Below are positions 1 to 6,446 of a DNA stretch of 8,430 nt, in pieces. Source of the DNA: Alphaproteobacteria bacterium (GTDB taxonomy: Bacteria; Pseudomonadota; Alphaproteobacteria; Paracaedibacterales; CAIOTO01); NCBI GenBank assembly GCA_030727085.1, contig JANRCF010000030.1:2470-10899 (forward strand). Direction: 5' to 3'. The notes beneath the pieces are model-generated. The model was not told where the DNA came from and ran no database searches. It worked only from the letters and a program-made list of their open reading frames with translations. The position numbers and the translations under genes are program-made. Every line of letters begins with the position of its first letter. Position 1 is the stretch's first letter.

Positions 1-54
1 AGCGGCACCAATAGCAACAGCGGCACCAATAGCAACAGCGGCACCAATAGCAAC
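1..54. repeat. 18-bp tandem repeat, three perfect units, cut by the window edge
   Basis: The unit AGCGGCACCAATAGCAAC occurs three times without a mismatch (1-18, 19-36, 37-54). The next 18 bases match it only about half the time, so the array ends here on the right; its left end is outside the window. The unit is exactly six codons long, so copy-number changes would keep a reading frame. It is open in several frames. Plus frame 1 reads SGTNSN and stays open to a TAA at 151-153. Plus frame 2 reads AAPIAT and stops at TAG 65-67 just after the array. The minus strand reads either VAIGAA, or a leucine-rich frame beginning with an ATG at 65-63. None has a convincing start or ribosome-binding site inside the window, so the coding strand cannot be decided. 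Confidence 0.9.
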
Positions 55-153
55 ACCGACAGCATAGCTAAAATTGCATCTGCTCAAAACAAACAATTGG
101 CATTACGTTTGATATTCATGATTGAAATTAAATGTAATGCCCTAATTATGTAA
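1..153 (+). CDS. possible 3' end of a repetitive-protein gene (frame uncertain)
   Basis: A plus-strand frame enters from the left edge and stays open for 50 codons to a TAA at 151-153. It reads three SGTNSN hexapeptides followed by about 32 non-repetitive residues. Ser/Gly/Thr/Asn hexapeptides are common in surface-exposed low-complexity regions, but the repeat DNA is open in other frames too. One is an AAPIAT frame that stops at 65-67 and would give an Ala/Pro-rich C-terminus. I do not recognise a family. The call rests only on openness and on the codon-multiple period, and the array could equally be non-coding or belong to a minus-strand gene. Confidence 0.2.
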   Translation, partial: SGTNSNSGTNSNSGTNSNTDSIAKIASAQNKQLALRLIFMIEIKCNALIM

Positions 154-351
154 GCCCGTCATTCTAAAGAACAATCAATCACCTATTATTACAACATAAT
201 AATTTTATAATTAAACCCAAATTCAAATCAGAAAGAAAAGTAAAAAATACAAATCAATATGACATTAATTTGTGTTAACGACTCATTTTATTCTTGTTTT
301 TTTTATCGTTTCGCATTAGATTAAACTTACTTTAAAGTTAGTGTATGCATA
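154..351. other. AT-rich spacer upstream of ffh
   Basis: No gene is visible in this roughly 200-bp stretch. It contains a perfect 7-bp AT-only hairpin (ATTATTA at 185-191, TAATAAT at 197-203, loop CAACA), too weak to call a terminator. The promoter of ffh must lie here or further left. The best sigma70-like pair I can find is TTGTTT (294-299) and TAGATT (317-322) with a 17-bp spacer, a poor match. A TTAA-N7-TTAA arrangement (321-335) resembles a CtrA box, but such words are expected by chance in DNA this AT-rich. There is no clear Shine-Dalgarno sequence before the ffh ATG; the nearest purine-rich stretch is AAAGTTAG at 335-342. Confidence 0.5.
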
Positions 352-1701
352 ATGTTTCAAAATCTCAGCCAGCGTTTAACGTCTGTATTTGATAAACTTC
401 GTGGCCGTGGCCTTCTATCAGAAGACGATGTTAATAGTGCTTTGCGTGAAATTCGTATTGCTCTGCTTGAGGCTGACGTTTCCCTTCCTGTTGTTAAAGA
501 TTTTGTTGAACAAGTACGTAACCGTGCTATCGGCCAAGAAGTGTTGCGAAGCGTTTCACCTGGTCAGATGGTTATCAAAATTGTACATGATCATTTAGTT
601 GAACTCTTAGGCTCAACTGAAGTTGAACTCAACCTTGCTACAACGCCTCCTGCGTCTATTCTCATGGTTGGACTTCAAGGCTCAGGAAAAACAACAACTT
701 CAGGAAAACTGGCAAAACATATACATGAAAAACTAAAAAAACGTGTTTTGTTAGTCTCGCTTGACATTTACCGCCCTGCAGCACAACACCAGTTAGAAGT
801 TCTTGCTCAATCACTGTCTGTTGAATCACTACCTATCATTGAAAGTGAAAAACCACTCGCTATTGTCGCACGTGCAATAGAGCGCGCACGTCAAGGCAGC
901 ATTGATGTTATCATCTATGACACAGCTGGACGCCTCCACATTGACGACATGCTAATGGATGAAGTCAAGGCCATTCAAGCGGCAACAAAACCAATTGAAA
1001 TTTTACTTGTAGCAGACGCAATGACAGGTCAAGATGCCGTTCGTATTGCCCAAGGCTTTAAAGATGCTCTACCAATCACAGGCCTCGTGCTCACACGCAT
1101 TGATGGTGACAGTCGTGGCGGCGCGGCGTTATCGATGCGCGCTGTTACAGGGTGCCCGATTAAATTTCTTGGTGTTGGCGAAAAATCCGATCATTTAGAA
1201 ATCTTTCACCCCGAACGTTTGGCCGGCCGCATTCTTGATATGGGCGACATTGTAAGCCTTGTTGAGCGCGCTTCAGAGGTCGTTAACGTCGAAGATGCCG
1301 AAAAAATGGCGAAAAAGATGCAAAAAGGGATCTTTGACCTCAATGATATGGCGCAACACATCGAACAAATGTTGAAGATGGGTGGAATTTCGAATATGAT
1401 GGGGTTTCTGCCAGGAATGGGTAAATTGAAAGATAAGATTGCACAATCAGGTATGGATGATAAAGTCATTCGTCGTCAGTTGGGCATTATCCATTCAATG
1501 ACAAAAAAAGAGCGTAAAAACGTGCAGATTTTAAACGCTTCCAGACGTCGGCGCATTGCAAAGGGTGCAGGGCTCGAAGTTTCGGATGTTAATCGTCTGC
1601 TCAAACAGCATCAACAAATGCAGTTGATGATGAAGCAATTAGGAAAAACAGGAGCAAAAGGTTTGATATCAGGCAAACTTGGCGCCCTTTTTGGTAACTA
1701 G
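352..1701 (+). CDS. ffh: signal recognition particle protein Ffh (SRP54 GTPase)
   Basis: Ffh binds 4.5S RNA and hydrophobic signal sequences on nascent chains, and with its receptor FtsY delivers ribosomes to the membrane SecYEG translocon. The 449-residue length is normal. The N domain (about 1-95) contains the ALLEADVSLPVV helix. The G domain carries the P-loop GLQGSGKTT (107-115), the insertion-box motif DIYRPAA (138-144), DTAGR (190-194), TRIDGDSRGG (248-257) and the closing loop GVGEK (274-278). TRxD in place of TKxD in G4 is, as I recall, the usual alphaproteobacterial form. The methionine-rich M domain (about 315-435) includes MKMGG-like and LPGMGK segments, and the RNA-binding stretch SRRRRIAKGAG (397-407). 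The ATG at 352 gives the conserved MFQNLSQRL start; a nearby ATG at 345 is out of frame. rpsP follows 62 bp later. The protein looks intact, with no frameshift. Confidence 0.98.
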   Translation: MFQNLSQRLTSVFDKLRGRGLLSEDDVNSALREIRIALLEADVSLPVVKDFVEQVRNRAIGQEVLRSVSPGQMVIKIVHDHLVELLGSTEVELNLATTPPASILMVGLQGSGKTTTSGKLAKHIHEKLKKRVLLVSLDIYRPAAQHQLEVLAQSLSVESLPIIESEKPLAIVARAIERARQGSIDVIIYDTAGRLHIDDMLMDEVKAIQAATKPIEILLVADAMTGQDAVRIAQGFKDALPITGLVLTRIDGDSRGGAALSMRAVTGCPIKFLGVGEKSDHLEIFHPERLAGRILDMGDIVSLVERASEVVNVEDAEKMAKKMQKGIFDLNDMAQHIEQMLKMGGISNMMGFLPGMGKLKDKIAQSGMDDKVIRRQLGIIHSMTKKERKNVQILNASRRRRIAKGAGLEVSDVNRLLKQHQQMQLMMKQLGKTGAKGLISGKLGALFGN

Positions 1702-1722
1702 TGATAGCAGTATTGCGTTACT

Positions 1723-1728
1723 TATAAT
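1723..1728 (+). promoter_or_regulatory. candidate -10 box upstream of rpsP
   Basis: A perfect TATAAT lies 36 bases before the rpsP start, in the short ffh-rpsP spacer. No good -35 hexamer lies 16-18 bp upstream and there is no extended TG motif. It may be a weak internal promoter or simply part of an AT-rich spacer, with rpsP transcribed from upstream of ffh. Confidence 0.25.
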
Positions 1729-1752
1729 AATTAAAATAGATATTAATGTTTT

Positions 1753-1757
1753 AGGAG
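1753..1757 (+). promoter_or_regulatory. Shine-Dalgarno site of rpsP
   Basis: AGGAG sits six bases before the ATG at 1764. It is the only strong ribosome-binding site among the five genes here and it fixes the rpsP start. ffh, alaS and tssF have no comparable motif, so rpsP appears set up for high translation, as expected of a ribosomal protein. Confidence 0.85.
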
Positions 1758-1763
1758 ATATAA

Positions 1764-2111
1764 ATGGCATTAAAAATTCGTTTAGCACGTGGCGGGGCAA
1801 AAAAGCGCCCATTCTATCGTATCGTTGTAGCAGAGGCAACATCACCACGTGATGGTCGTTTCGTTGAACGTGTTGGATCTTATAATCCAATGCTCGCGTC
1901 CGATCACGCTGATCGTGTTGTGTTAGATCAAGAGCGTATTAAATACTGGCTATCTGTTGGCGCTCAACCAACTGATCGTGTGCAATTATTCTTGTCACGT
2001 GCAAGCATTTTGCCTGCAGTAACACGCACTGACAAACCGACAAAATCAGCACCAAAGAAAAAAGCACAAGAACGTGCAAAGGCTGAGGCCGCTGCAGCAG
2101 CGTCTGCTTAA
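1764..2111 (+). CDS. rpsP: 30S ribosomal protein S16
   Basis: S16 is a primary-binding 30S protein needed for small-subunit assembly, where it contacts 16S rRNA. The first 80 residues carry the family signature: the basic N-terminus MALKIRLARGGAKKRPFYRI, then VVAEATSPRDGRF, ERVGSYNPML and IKYWLSVGAQPTDRVQ. The protein is 115 residues against about 82 in E. coli. The extra C-terminus (about 83-115) is rich in Lys and Ala and ends in an Ala-Ser run; similar tails occur in alphaproteobacterial S16 proteins. The start is set by a strong AGGAG. It lies 62 bp after ffh on the same strand, the usual alphaproteobacterial order. The expected next genes rimM and trmD are absent; a repeat element and a convergent peptidase gene follow instead. 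The gene appears intact. Confidence 0.98.
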   Translation: MALKIRLARGGAKKRPFYRIVVAEATSPRDGRFVERVGSYNPMLASDHADRVVLDQERIKYWLSVGAQPTDRVQLFLSRASILPAVTRTDKPTKSAPKKKAQERAKAEAAAAASA

Positions 2112-2126
2112 GTTATTTCATACGTT

Positions 2127-2225
2127 GTCATCCCCGCGCAGGCGGGGATCCAGACTATTAGTAAGTCCTTAAACCTCGATTTTTATGGACAAACTTTTCT
2201 GGATTCCCGCCTGCGCGGGAATGGC
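2127..2225. repeat. inverted-repeat element, copy 1 (dRS3-like palindromic arms)
   Basis: Two 27-nt arms (2127-2153 and 2199-2225) are inverted copies of each other, matching at 24 of 27 positions, around a 45-nt AT-rich centre. Each arm is itself a short hairpin: the left has ATCCCCGC and GCGGGGAT around a GCAG loop, and the right has the core ATTCCC-N8-GGGAAT at 2203-2222. In RNA the whole element can fold into one long stem, because two of the three differences are G-U pairs. It fills most of the 126-bp gap between the convergent rpsP and M16 genes, so it could end transcription from both sides, although no T-run follows either hairpin. A related copy lies at 6321-6420. The arm core fits the neisserial dRS3 consensus as I recall it. 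Confidence 0.9.
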
Positions 2226-2237
2226 ACTTATTTCACT

Positions 2238-3494
2238 TTAAACCAAAAAAGATTTAATAACATTCAACTGTGGCAAATGCTTAATCGGCCCTAATGCCGT
2301 CAATGTCGGTTTCTTTTTCAGAATCGTAGACGCGACCCTCAATAAATCATCTTTCGATACCCCATCAATGTGCGCACAAACATCTTCTGCTGGTACTGGC
2401 TTTCCATAAATCAGCATTTGATTCGCCAAACGCTCACAACGATTTGATGTGCTTTCAAGCCCCATCATCATACCTGCTTTAATTTGTGTTTTTGCACGCT
2501 TAATTTCCGTATCAAGCACATCCACTGACATCTTACGAAGTTCTTCACACATCACAGGCACAAGTTCCGCCACTTCTTTCTCGCCTGTTCCTGCGTAGAT
2601 TTGAAAAACACCTGAATCGCGATAACTTGATGTGCTGGACTGAACCGTATACACCAAACCACGCTTTTCACGAATTTCTTGAAACAGACGCGATGACATG
2701 CCGCCACCTAGAATCGTCGAATAGACCATCATGGAGTAATAATCGGGATGCTGAAATGGAACGCCTTCAAACCCTAAGATAATATGTGCTTGCTCCAGCT
2801 CTTTTTCCTGACGGAAGTCCCCTCCTCCATACATCGCTGGCTTTGGCTTCAAAGGTCGATCTTTTTGCATTACATTAAAATGCTGTTCGCAAAGTGCAAC
2901 CACAACGTCATGTGAGACATTCCCAGCTGCTGAGAACACCATGTTCGACAAGCTGTAATTATCATGCATATACGCACTGACCTGTTCTGGCGTCAATGCA
3001 CGAATCACGTCCTCAGTTCCAAGCGTGGGCCAACCCATCGGCTGATCGGGATAACATGTTTCTTGAAAGTAATCAAAAACCACATCATCAGGCGTGTCAT
3101 TTGTTTGCCCAATTTCTTGTATAATAACACCACGTTCACGTTCAAATTCTTCCGCATCAAACGTTGAATGCTGCAAAATATCCGCTAATATATCAACCGC
3201 CAACGGCAAGTCATCTTTTAAAATTCGCGCATAATACGCCGTCACTTCACGTGCTGTGTAGGCATTTAAATACCCCCCAACGGATTCAATTTCTTCGGCG
3301 ATTTGCACGGCTGTACGACGTTTTGTACCCTTAAATGCCATGTGTTCCAACATGTGCGCGATGCCATTAATTTCTTTCGTTTCATGACGTGTTCCCACAT
3401 TGAACCAAGCGCCACATGAAATTGTTTGAACCGAATCATTCGTATCAGTAACGACGCGAAGGCCGCTATCAAGTGTTGTTATGCGTATGGTCAT
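2238..3494 (-). CDS. M16 family zinc peptidase (processing-peptidase-like)
   Basis: This is a zinc-dependent endopeptidase of the M16B type, related to the mitochondrial processing peptidase beta subunit and to the single-subunit rickettsial enzyme. The inverted zinc motif HMLEH is at residues 47-51, with catalytic Glu50 and ligands His47 and His51. The third ligand is probably Glu127 in VIIQEIGQTNDTPDD, 76 residues later, the family spacing. The C-terminal half has the glycine-rich loop GGGMSSRLF (263-271), then QEIREKRGLVYTV, which is part of substrate binding. At 418 residues it is the normal length for the two-domain M16B form. No signal peptide or membrane segment is visible, so a cytoplasmic enzyme is likely. 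The gene converges on rpsP and diverges from alaS. The start at 3494 follows a purine-rich GAGAGAAAA. The natural substrate cannot be told from sequence. Confidence 0.95.
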   Translation of the reverse strand: MTIRITTLDSGLRVVTDTNDSVQTISCGAWFNVGTRHETKEINGIAHMLEHMAFKGTKRRTAVQIAEEIESVGGYLNAYTAREVTAYYARILKDDLPLAVDILADILQHSTFDAEEFERERGVIIQEIGQTNDTPDDVVFDYFQETCYPDQPMGWPTLGTEDVIRALTPEQVSAYMHDNYSLSNMVFSAAGNVSHDVVVALCEQHFNVMQKDRPLKPKPAMYGGGDFRQEKELEQAHIILGFEGVPFQHPDYYSMMVYSTILGGGMSSRLFQEIREKRGLVYTVQSSTSSYRDSGVFQIYAGTGEKEVAELVPVMCEELRKMSVDVLDTEIKRAKTQIKAGMMMGLESTSNRCERLANQMLIYGKPVPAEDVCAHIDGVSKDDLLRVASTILKKKPTLTALGPIKHLPQLNVIKSFLV

Positions 3495-3528
3495 ATGGGG
3501 TTTTCTCTCATTGATTAATAAGTTACAT

Positions 3529-3557
3529 ACTTTAGAGAGTAGCTTGTTTTCAGTGAA
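3529..3557 (-). promoter_or_regulatory. candidate promoter of the M16 peptidase gene
   Basis: On the minus strand TTCACT (3557-3552) and TAAAGT (3534-3529) are separated by 17 bp and lie 35-63 bases before the start at 3494. Each hexamer matches its sigma70 consensus at four of six positions. A second pair, TTGCCA (3607-3602) and TATGGT (3585-3580) with a 16-bp spacer, is an alternative. Neither is strong. Confidence 0.25.
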
Positions 3558-3576
3558 AGGTAAATCCTATGCAGGG

Positions 3577-3601
3577 AAAACCATATGTTTTTAATGGTTT
3601 T
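3577..3601. repeat. 8-bp hairpin in the M16/alaS divergent spacer
   Basis: AAAACCAT (3577-3584) and ATGGTTTT (3594-3601) are perfect inverted copies around a 9-nt T-rich loop. The site is 45 bases before the alaS start, in the spacer that must hold promoters for both divergent genes. It could be an operator or a leader hairpin, or chance in AT-rich DNA. A related sequence, CATATGGGGTTTTC at 3492-3505, repeats the same word inverted with two extra bases. Confidence 0.35.
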
Positions 3602-3645
3602 TGGCAAAAACCTAGGTTACACTGAAAGTAATTATTTTAATAAAT

Positions 3646-6249
3646 ATGGACATTATTCGTATGAAATCGCTTGCAGACATCCGCCGAACCTTTATTGATT
3701 ATTTCGTCAAAAACGGACACACCCATGTGGCCTCTAGCCCACTTGTGCCACAAAATGATCCGACATTGATGTTCACAGCGGCCGGGATGGTGCAATTTAA
3801 AGATCTATTCACTGGCCTTGAAAAGCGCCCATACACACGTGCAGTAACATCACAAAAGTGCGTTCGCGCAGGCGGAAAACATAATGACCTTGATAACGTT
3901 GGATACACAGCGCGTCACCATACGTTTTTTGAAATGCTGGGGAACTTTTCGTTCGGGGATTATTTCAAAGAAGAGGCCATTTACCTGGCACACAATCTGA
4001 TAACAAAAGAATATGGCCTTGATCAAAAACGCTTACTTGTTACTGTGTATGCAGATGATGACGAAGCCGCATCCTTGTGGAAAAAAATTGGTGGCTACAC
4101 AGACGATAAGATTATTCGAATTGCAACCTCTGATAATTTCTGGTCGATGGGCGATACAGGGCCCTGCGGACCGTGTTCTGAAATTTTCTTTGATCATGGT
4201 GATAAAATAGCAGGCGGTCCTCCTGGTTCTCCTGACGAAGACGGCGACAGATTCATTGAAATTTGGAATCTTGTGTTCATGCAGTTTGAACAAATGGCTG
4301 ACGGAACACGTGTTAAGCTTCCGAATCCATCCATTGATACCGGCATGGGTTTAGAACGTGTTTCATCTGTGCTTCAAGGTAAACATAATAACTTTGACAC
4401 TGACTTATTTGCGGCATTGATTGATGCATCACAGTCATTAACTGGCAATACAAGCCTTCGTCAATCGCACAACGTAATTGCAGATCACCTTCGCGCTAGT
4501 GCGTTCCTCATTGCAGACGGTGTATTACCATCAAATGAAGGTCGAGGCTATGTGCTCCGTCGCATTATGCGCCGTGGCATGCGACATGCGCATATGTTGG
4601 GTGCAAAGTCACCGTTGATGTGGCAACTTGTCCCCACACTCATTCAACAAATGGGCGAAACATTCCCTGAAATTTGTCGCACCAAAACGCTTATCGAACA
4701 AACACTATTACTTGAGGAAGAACGTTTCCGACAAACCCTTGACCGCGGTTTAAAAGTGCTTAATGAAAGCACAAGTAAGCTTAGCGATAATGCACAACTT
4801 CCCGGTGACATTGCTTTTCGTTTATATGACACCTATGGGTTCCCACTTGATCTAACACAAGACGTTTTACGCGGAGAAAATCGCGAAGTTGACGTGGCAG
4901 GTTTCAATACACACATGGAAGAACAACGTAAAAAAGCCCGTGCATCTTGGGTTGGTACTGGCGACAATGCACAAGAACAAATTTGGTTTGATATTCGTGA
5001 ACAACACGGCGCAACTGAATTTTTGGGTTATACAACAGCGACTGCTGAGGCTGTCATTCAAGCAATTATCAAAGATGGTAAATGTGTAAATGAAGCAAAA
5101 ACTGGCGATCAAGTTTGGGTGCTACTGAATCAAACACCATTTTACGCAGAATCTGGTGGCCAAGTGGGCGATACGGGTATTATTAAAAGCATCACCGATG
5201 AAAATAGATTCTCCCTAGACGTAACCGATTGCGTTAAAAAGGTGGAAAGTCTATTTGTGCATCTTGTAACCATAACTCATGGCACAATTCAAAGTGGTGC
5301 AGCGGTTAAAACCATCGTTGACATCGGTCGTCGCAATCAAATCGCGGCAAATCACTCGGCAACACATCTATTACAAGCGGCGCTTCGAACTGTTCTTGGT
5401 GATCACGTTTGTCAAAAAGGATCACTTGTTGACGCTAATCGTCTACGTTTCGACTTTACCCATCAAAAAGCGCTTACTAATGCAGAATGGACGGCGGTTG
5501 AACAAATCGTGAACCAACAGATCCAGACGAATCAAACGACCGTCACTAAGCTTGCAACCCCTGAAAAAGCCATCGAAGCAGGCGCTATGGCACTATTTGG
5601 TGAACGCTATGGCGACGAGGTGCGTGTTGTATCACTGGGTGATGAACGTTTCTCAGTGGAACTATGCGGTGGTATTCATGTTAAAGCTACAGGCGATATT
5701 GGAATTTTAAAACTAATATCAGAGAGCAGCGTGTCATCAGGCGTACGTCGTATCGAGGCTATCACAAGTTTTTCCGTGCTTGCACTTTTAAATACAATCG
5801 AAGATACACTCGAAGTTGAACGTGAGCAAAACAGAAAAGCGATTAATGATCTCAATAAGCAAATTCAAGATTTAAAAAAAGAACTTGCGCTTAAATCAGG
5901 CGGGGTTGAAGCCAGCACTTCAATCATTTCCTTTGGCGCGTATAAAGCAGCCGTCAAGCATCTTACGAATGTATCGGCTAAAGATTTAAAATCCGTTGCG
6001 GATCAATTAAAAACTGAACTTGGTAGCGGTATTGCAATTGTGACAAGTGTTGACGATGGCAAAGTTTCATTGGTAGTTGGCGTAACAGCTGATTTAATAT
6101 CACGTGTAAGTGCTGTTGACTTAGCACGTCGCGGTGCTGAAATTCTTGGTGGTCAAGGCGGCGGCGGCAGACCAGACCTTGCCCAAGCAGGCGGCGTCAA
6201 TGCTGGTGCGATTAGTGGTTTGGTGGAAAAATTGGTTGTGGGGTTGTAG
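3646..6249 (+). CDS. alaS: alanine--tRNA ligase
   Basis: AlaRS charges tRNA-Ala with alanine and clears Ser/Gly mischarged onto it; it is a cytoplasmic class II synthetase. At 867 residues it is full length. The aminoacylation core (about 1-250) has TSQKCVRAGGKHNDLDNVG (68-86), HHTFFEMLGNFSFGDYF (91-107), GPCGPCSEI (172-180) and class II motif 3, IDTGMGLERV (230-239). A tRNA-binding helical region follows to about 460. The editing domain supplies zinc ligands HSATH (His570, His574) and CGGIH (Cys674, His678). A charged, probably coiled-coil segment (about 715-750) leads to the C-Ala domain ending in GGGGRPDLAQAGG. The CGGIH motif has Ile where I recall Thr in most relatives. The start is uncertain: Met1 at 3646 or Met6 at 3661 (MKSLADIR) are both plausible, and neither has a clear Shine-Dalgarno sequence. 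Its promoter should lie in the 151-bp upstream spacer. Confidence 0.98.
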   Translation: MDIIRMKSLADIRRTFIDYFVKNGHTHVASSPLVPQNDPTLMFTAAGMVQFKDLFTGLEKRPYTRAVTSQKCVRAGGKHNDLDNVGYTARHHTFFEMLGNFSFGDYFKEEAIYLAHNLITKEYGLDQKRLLVTVYADDDEAASLWKKIGGYTDDKIIRIATSDNFWSMGDTGPCGPCSEIFFDHGDKIAGGPPGSPDEDGDRFIEIWNLVFMQFEQMADGTRVKLPNPSIDTGMGLERVSSVLQGKHNNFDTDLFAALIDASQSLTGNTSLRQSHNVIADHLRASAFLIADGVLPSNEGRGYVLRRIMRRGMRHAHMLGAKSPLMWQLVPTLIQQMGETFPEICRTKTLIEQTLLLEEERFRQTLDRGLKVLNESTSKLSDNAQLPGDIAFRLYDTYGFPLDLTQDVLRGENREVDVAGFNTHMEEQRKKARASWVGTGDNAQEQIWFDIREQHGATEFLGYTTATAEAVIQAIIKDGKCVNEAKTGDQVWVLLNQTPFYAESGGQVGDTGIIKSITDENRFSLDVTDCVKKVESLFVHLVTITHGTIQSGAAVKTIVDIGRRNQIAANHSATHLLQAALRTVLGDHVCQKGSLVDANRLRFDFTHQKALTNAEWTAVEQIVNQQIQTNQTTVTKLATPEKAIEAGAMALFGERYGDEVRVVSLGDERFSVELCGGIHVKATGDIGILKLISESSVSSGVRRIEAITSFSVLALLNTIEDTLEVEREQNRKAINDLNKQIQDLKKELALKSGGVEASTSIISFGAYKAAVKHLTNVSAKDLKSVADQLKTELGSGIAIVTSVDDGKVSLVVGVTADLISRVSAVDLARRGAEILGGQGGGGRPDLAQAGGVNAGAISGLVEKLVVGL

Positions 6250-6277
6250 CTTGCGATGTAAATCGGCCGCCGCCCTT

Positions 6278-6321
6278 TATTATTCATGAAGATTCTCTGT
6301 ATTATTCACGAACATCCTCTG
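6278..6321. repeat. 22-nt tandem duplication next to repeat element 2
   Basis: Two adjacent 22-nt units (6278-6299 and 6300-6321) match at 19 of 22 positions. Both begin TATTATTCA and end CTCTG. The last base of the second unit is also the first base of the inverted-repeat element that follows. The first unit contains the small palindrome TTCATGAA. It is too short to code for anything recognisable. Confidence 0.75.
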
Positions 6322-6420
6322 TCATTCCCGCGCAGGCGGGAATCCAGAAAATAATGTAAGAATTATGAGCGCTGGTTATAAAACAAAAGCAAACTAGATC
6401 CCCGCCGTCGCGGGAATAAC
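6321..6420. repeat. inverted-repeat element, copy 2 (dRS3-like palindromic arms)
   Basis: The left arm (6321-6347) and right arm (6394-6420) are inverted 27-nt copies differing at five positions, around a 46-nt AT-rich centre. The left arm contains a perfect palindromic core, ATTCCCGCGCAGGCGGGAAT (6324-6343). The right arm is more worn, with CGTC in its loop. The architecture matches copy 1 at 2127-2225: same arm length, same orientation and almost the same spacing. The two centres share only short words such as GTAAG. Copy 2 lies 72 bases after the alaS stop. This is consistent with a small non-autonomous mobile or REP-type family spread through the genome; no protein in the window would move it. 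Confidence 0.9.
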
Positions 6421-6446
6421 AAAAGGTAAAAGCAAAATATAAAAGA

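Noticed and set aside
1..65. Minus-strand ATG at 65 followed by MLSVLLLVPLLLLVP, resembling a signal peptide
   Set aside because: There is no Shine-Dalgarno site, and the leucine-rich reading is simply one of several open frames created by the 18-bp repeat.
85..120. Short minus-strand ORF MNIKRNANCLF ending at TGA, in frame with the leucine-rich repeat frame
   Set aside because: It would need TGA read through as Trp. Nothing else in the window supports a changed code, and eleven codons are not evidence of a gene.
321..335. TTAA-N7-TTAA, resembling a CtrA-binding box upstream of ffh
   Set aside because: The spacer is so AT-rich that this pattern is expected by chance, the flanking C of the full consensus is missing, and no reason links ffh to CtrA.
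1206..1469. 87-codon minus-strand ORF inside ffh
   Set aside because: It is the antisense shadow of the ffh M-domain coding region, with no recognisable motif or ribosome-binding site.
2127..2225. Reading the two GC-rich palindromes as the start of a CRISPR array
   Set aside because: The arms are inverted rather than direct repeats, there is a single spacer per pair, and no cas gene is present.
4867..5112. 81-codon minus-strand ORF inside alaS, rich in Cys and Phe
   Set aside because: Its composition is what the complement of the alaS reading frame gives, and the sense frame carries clear AlaRS sequence.
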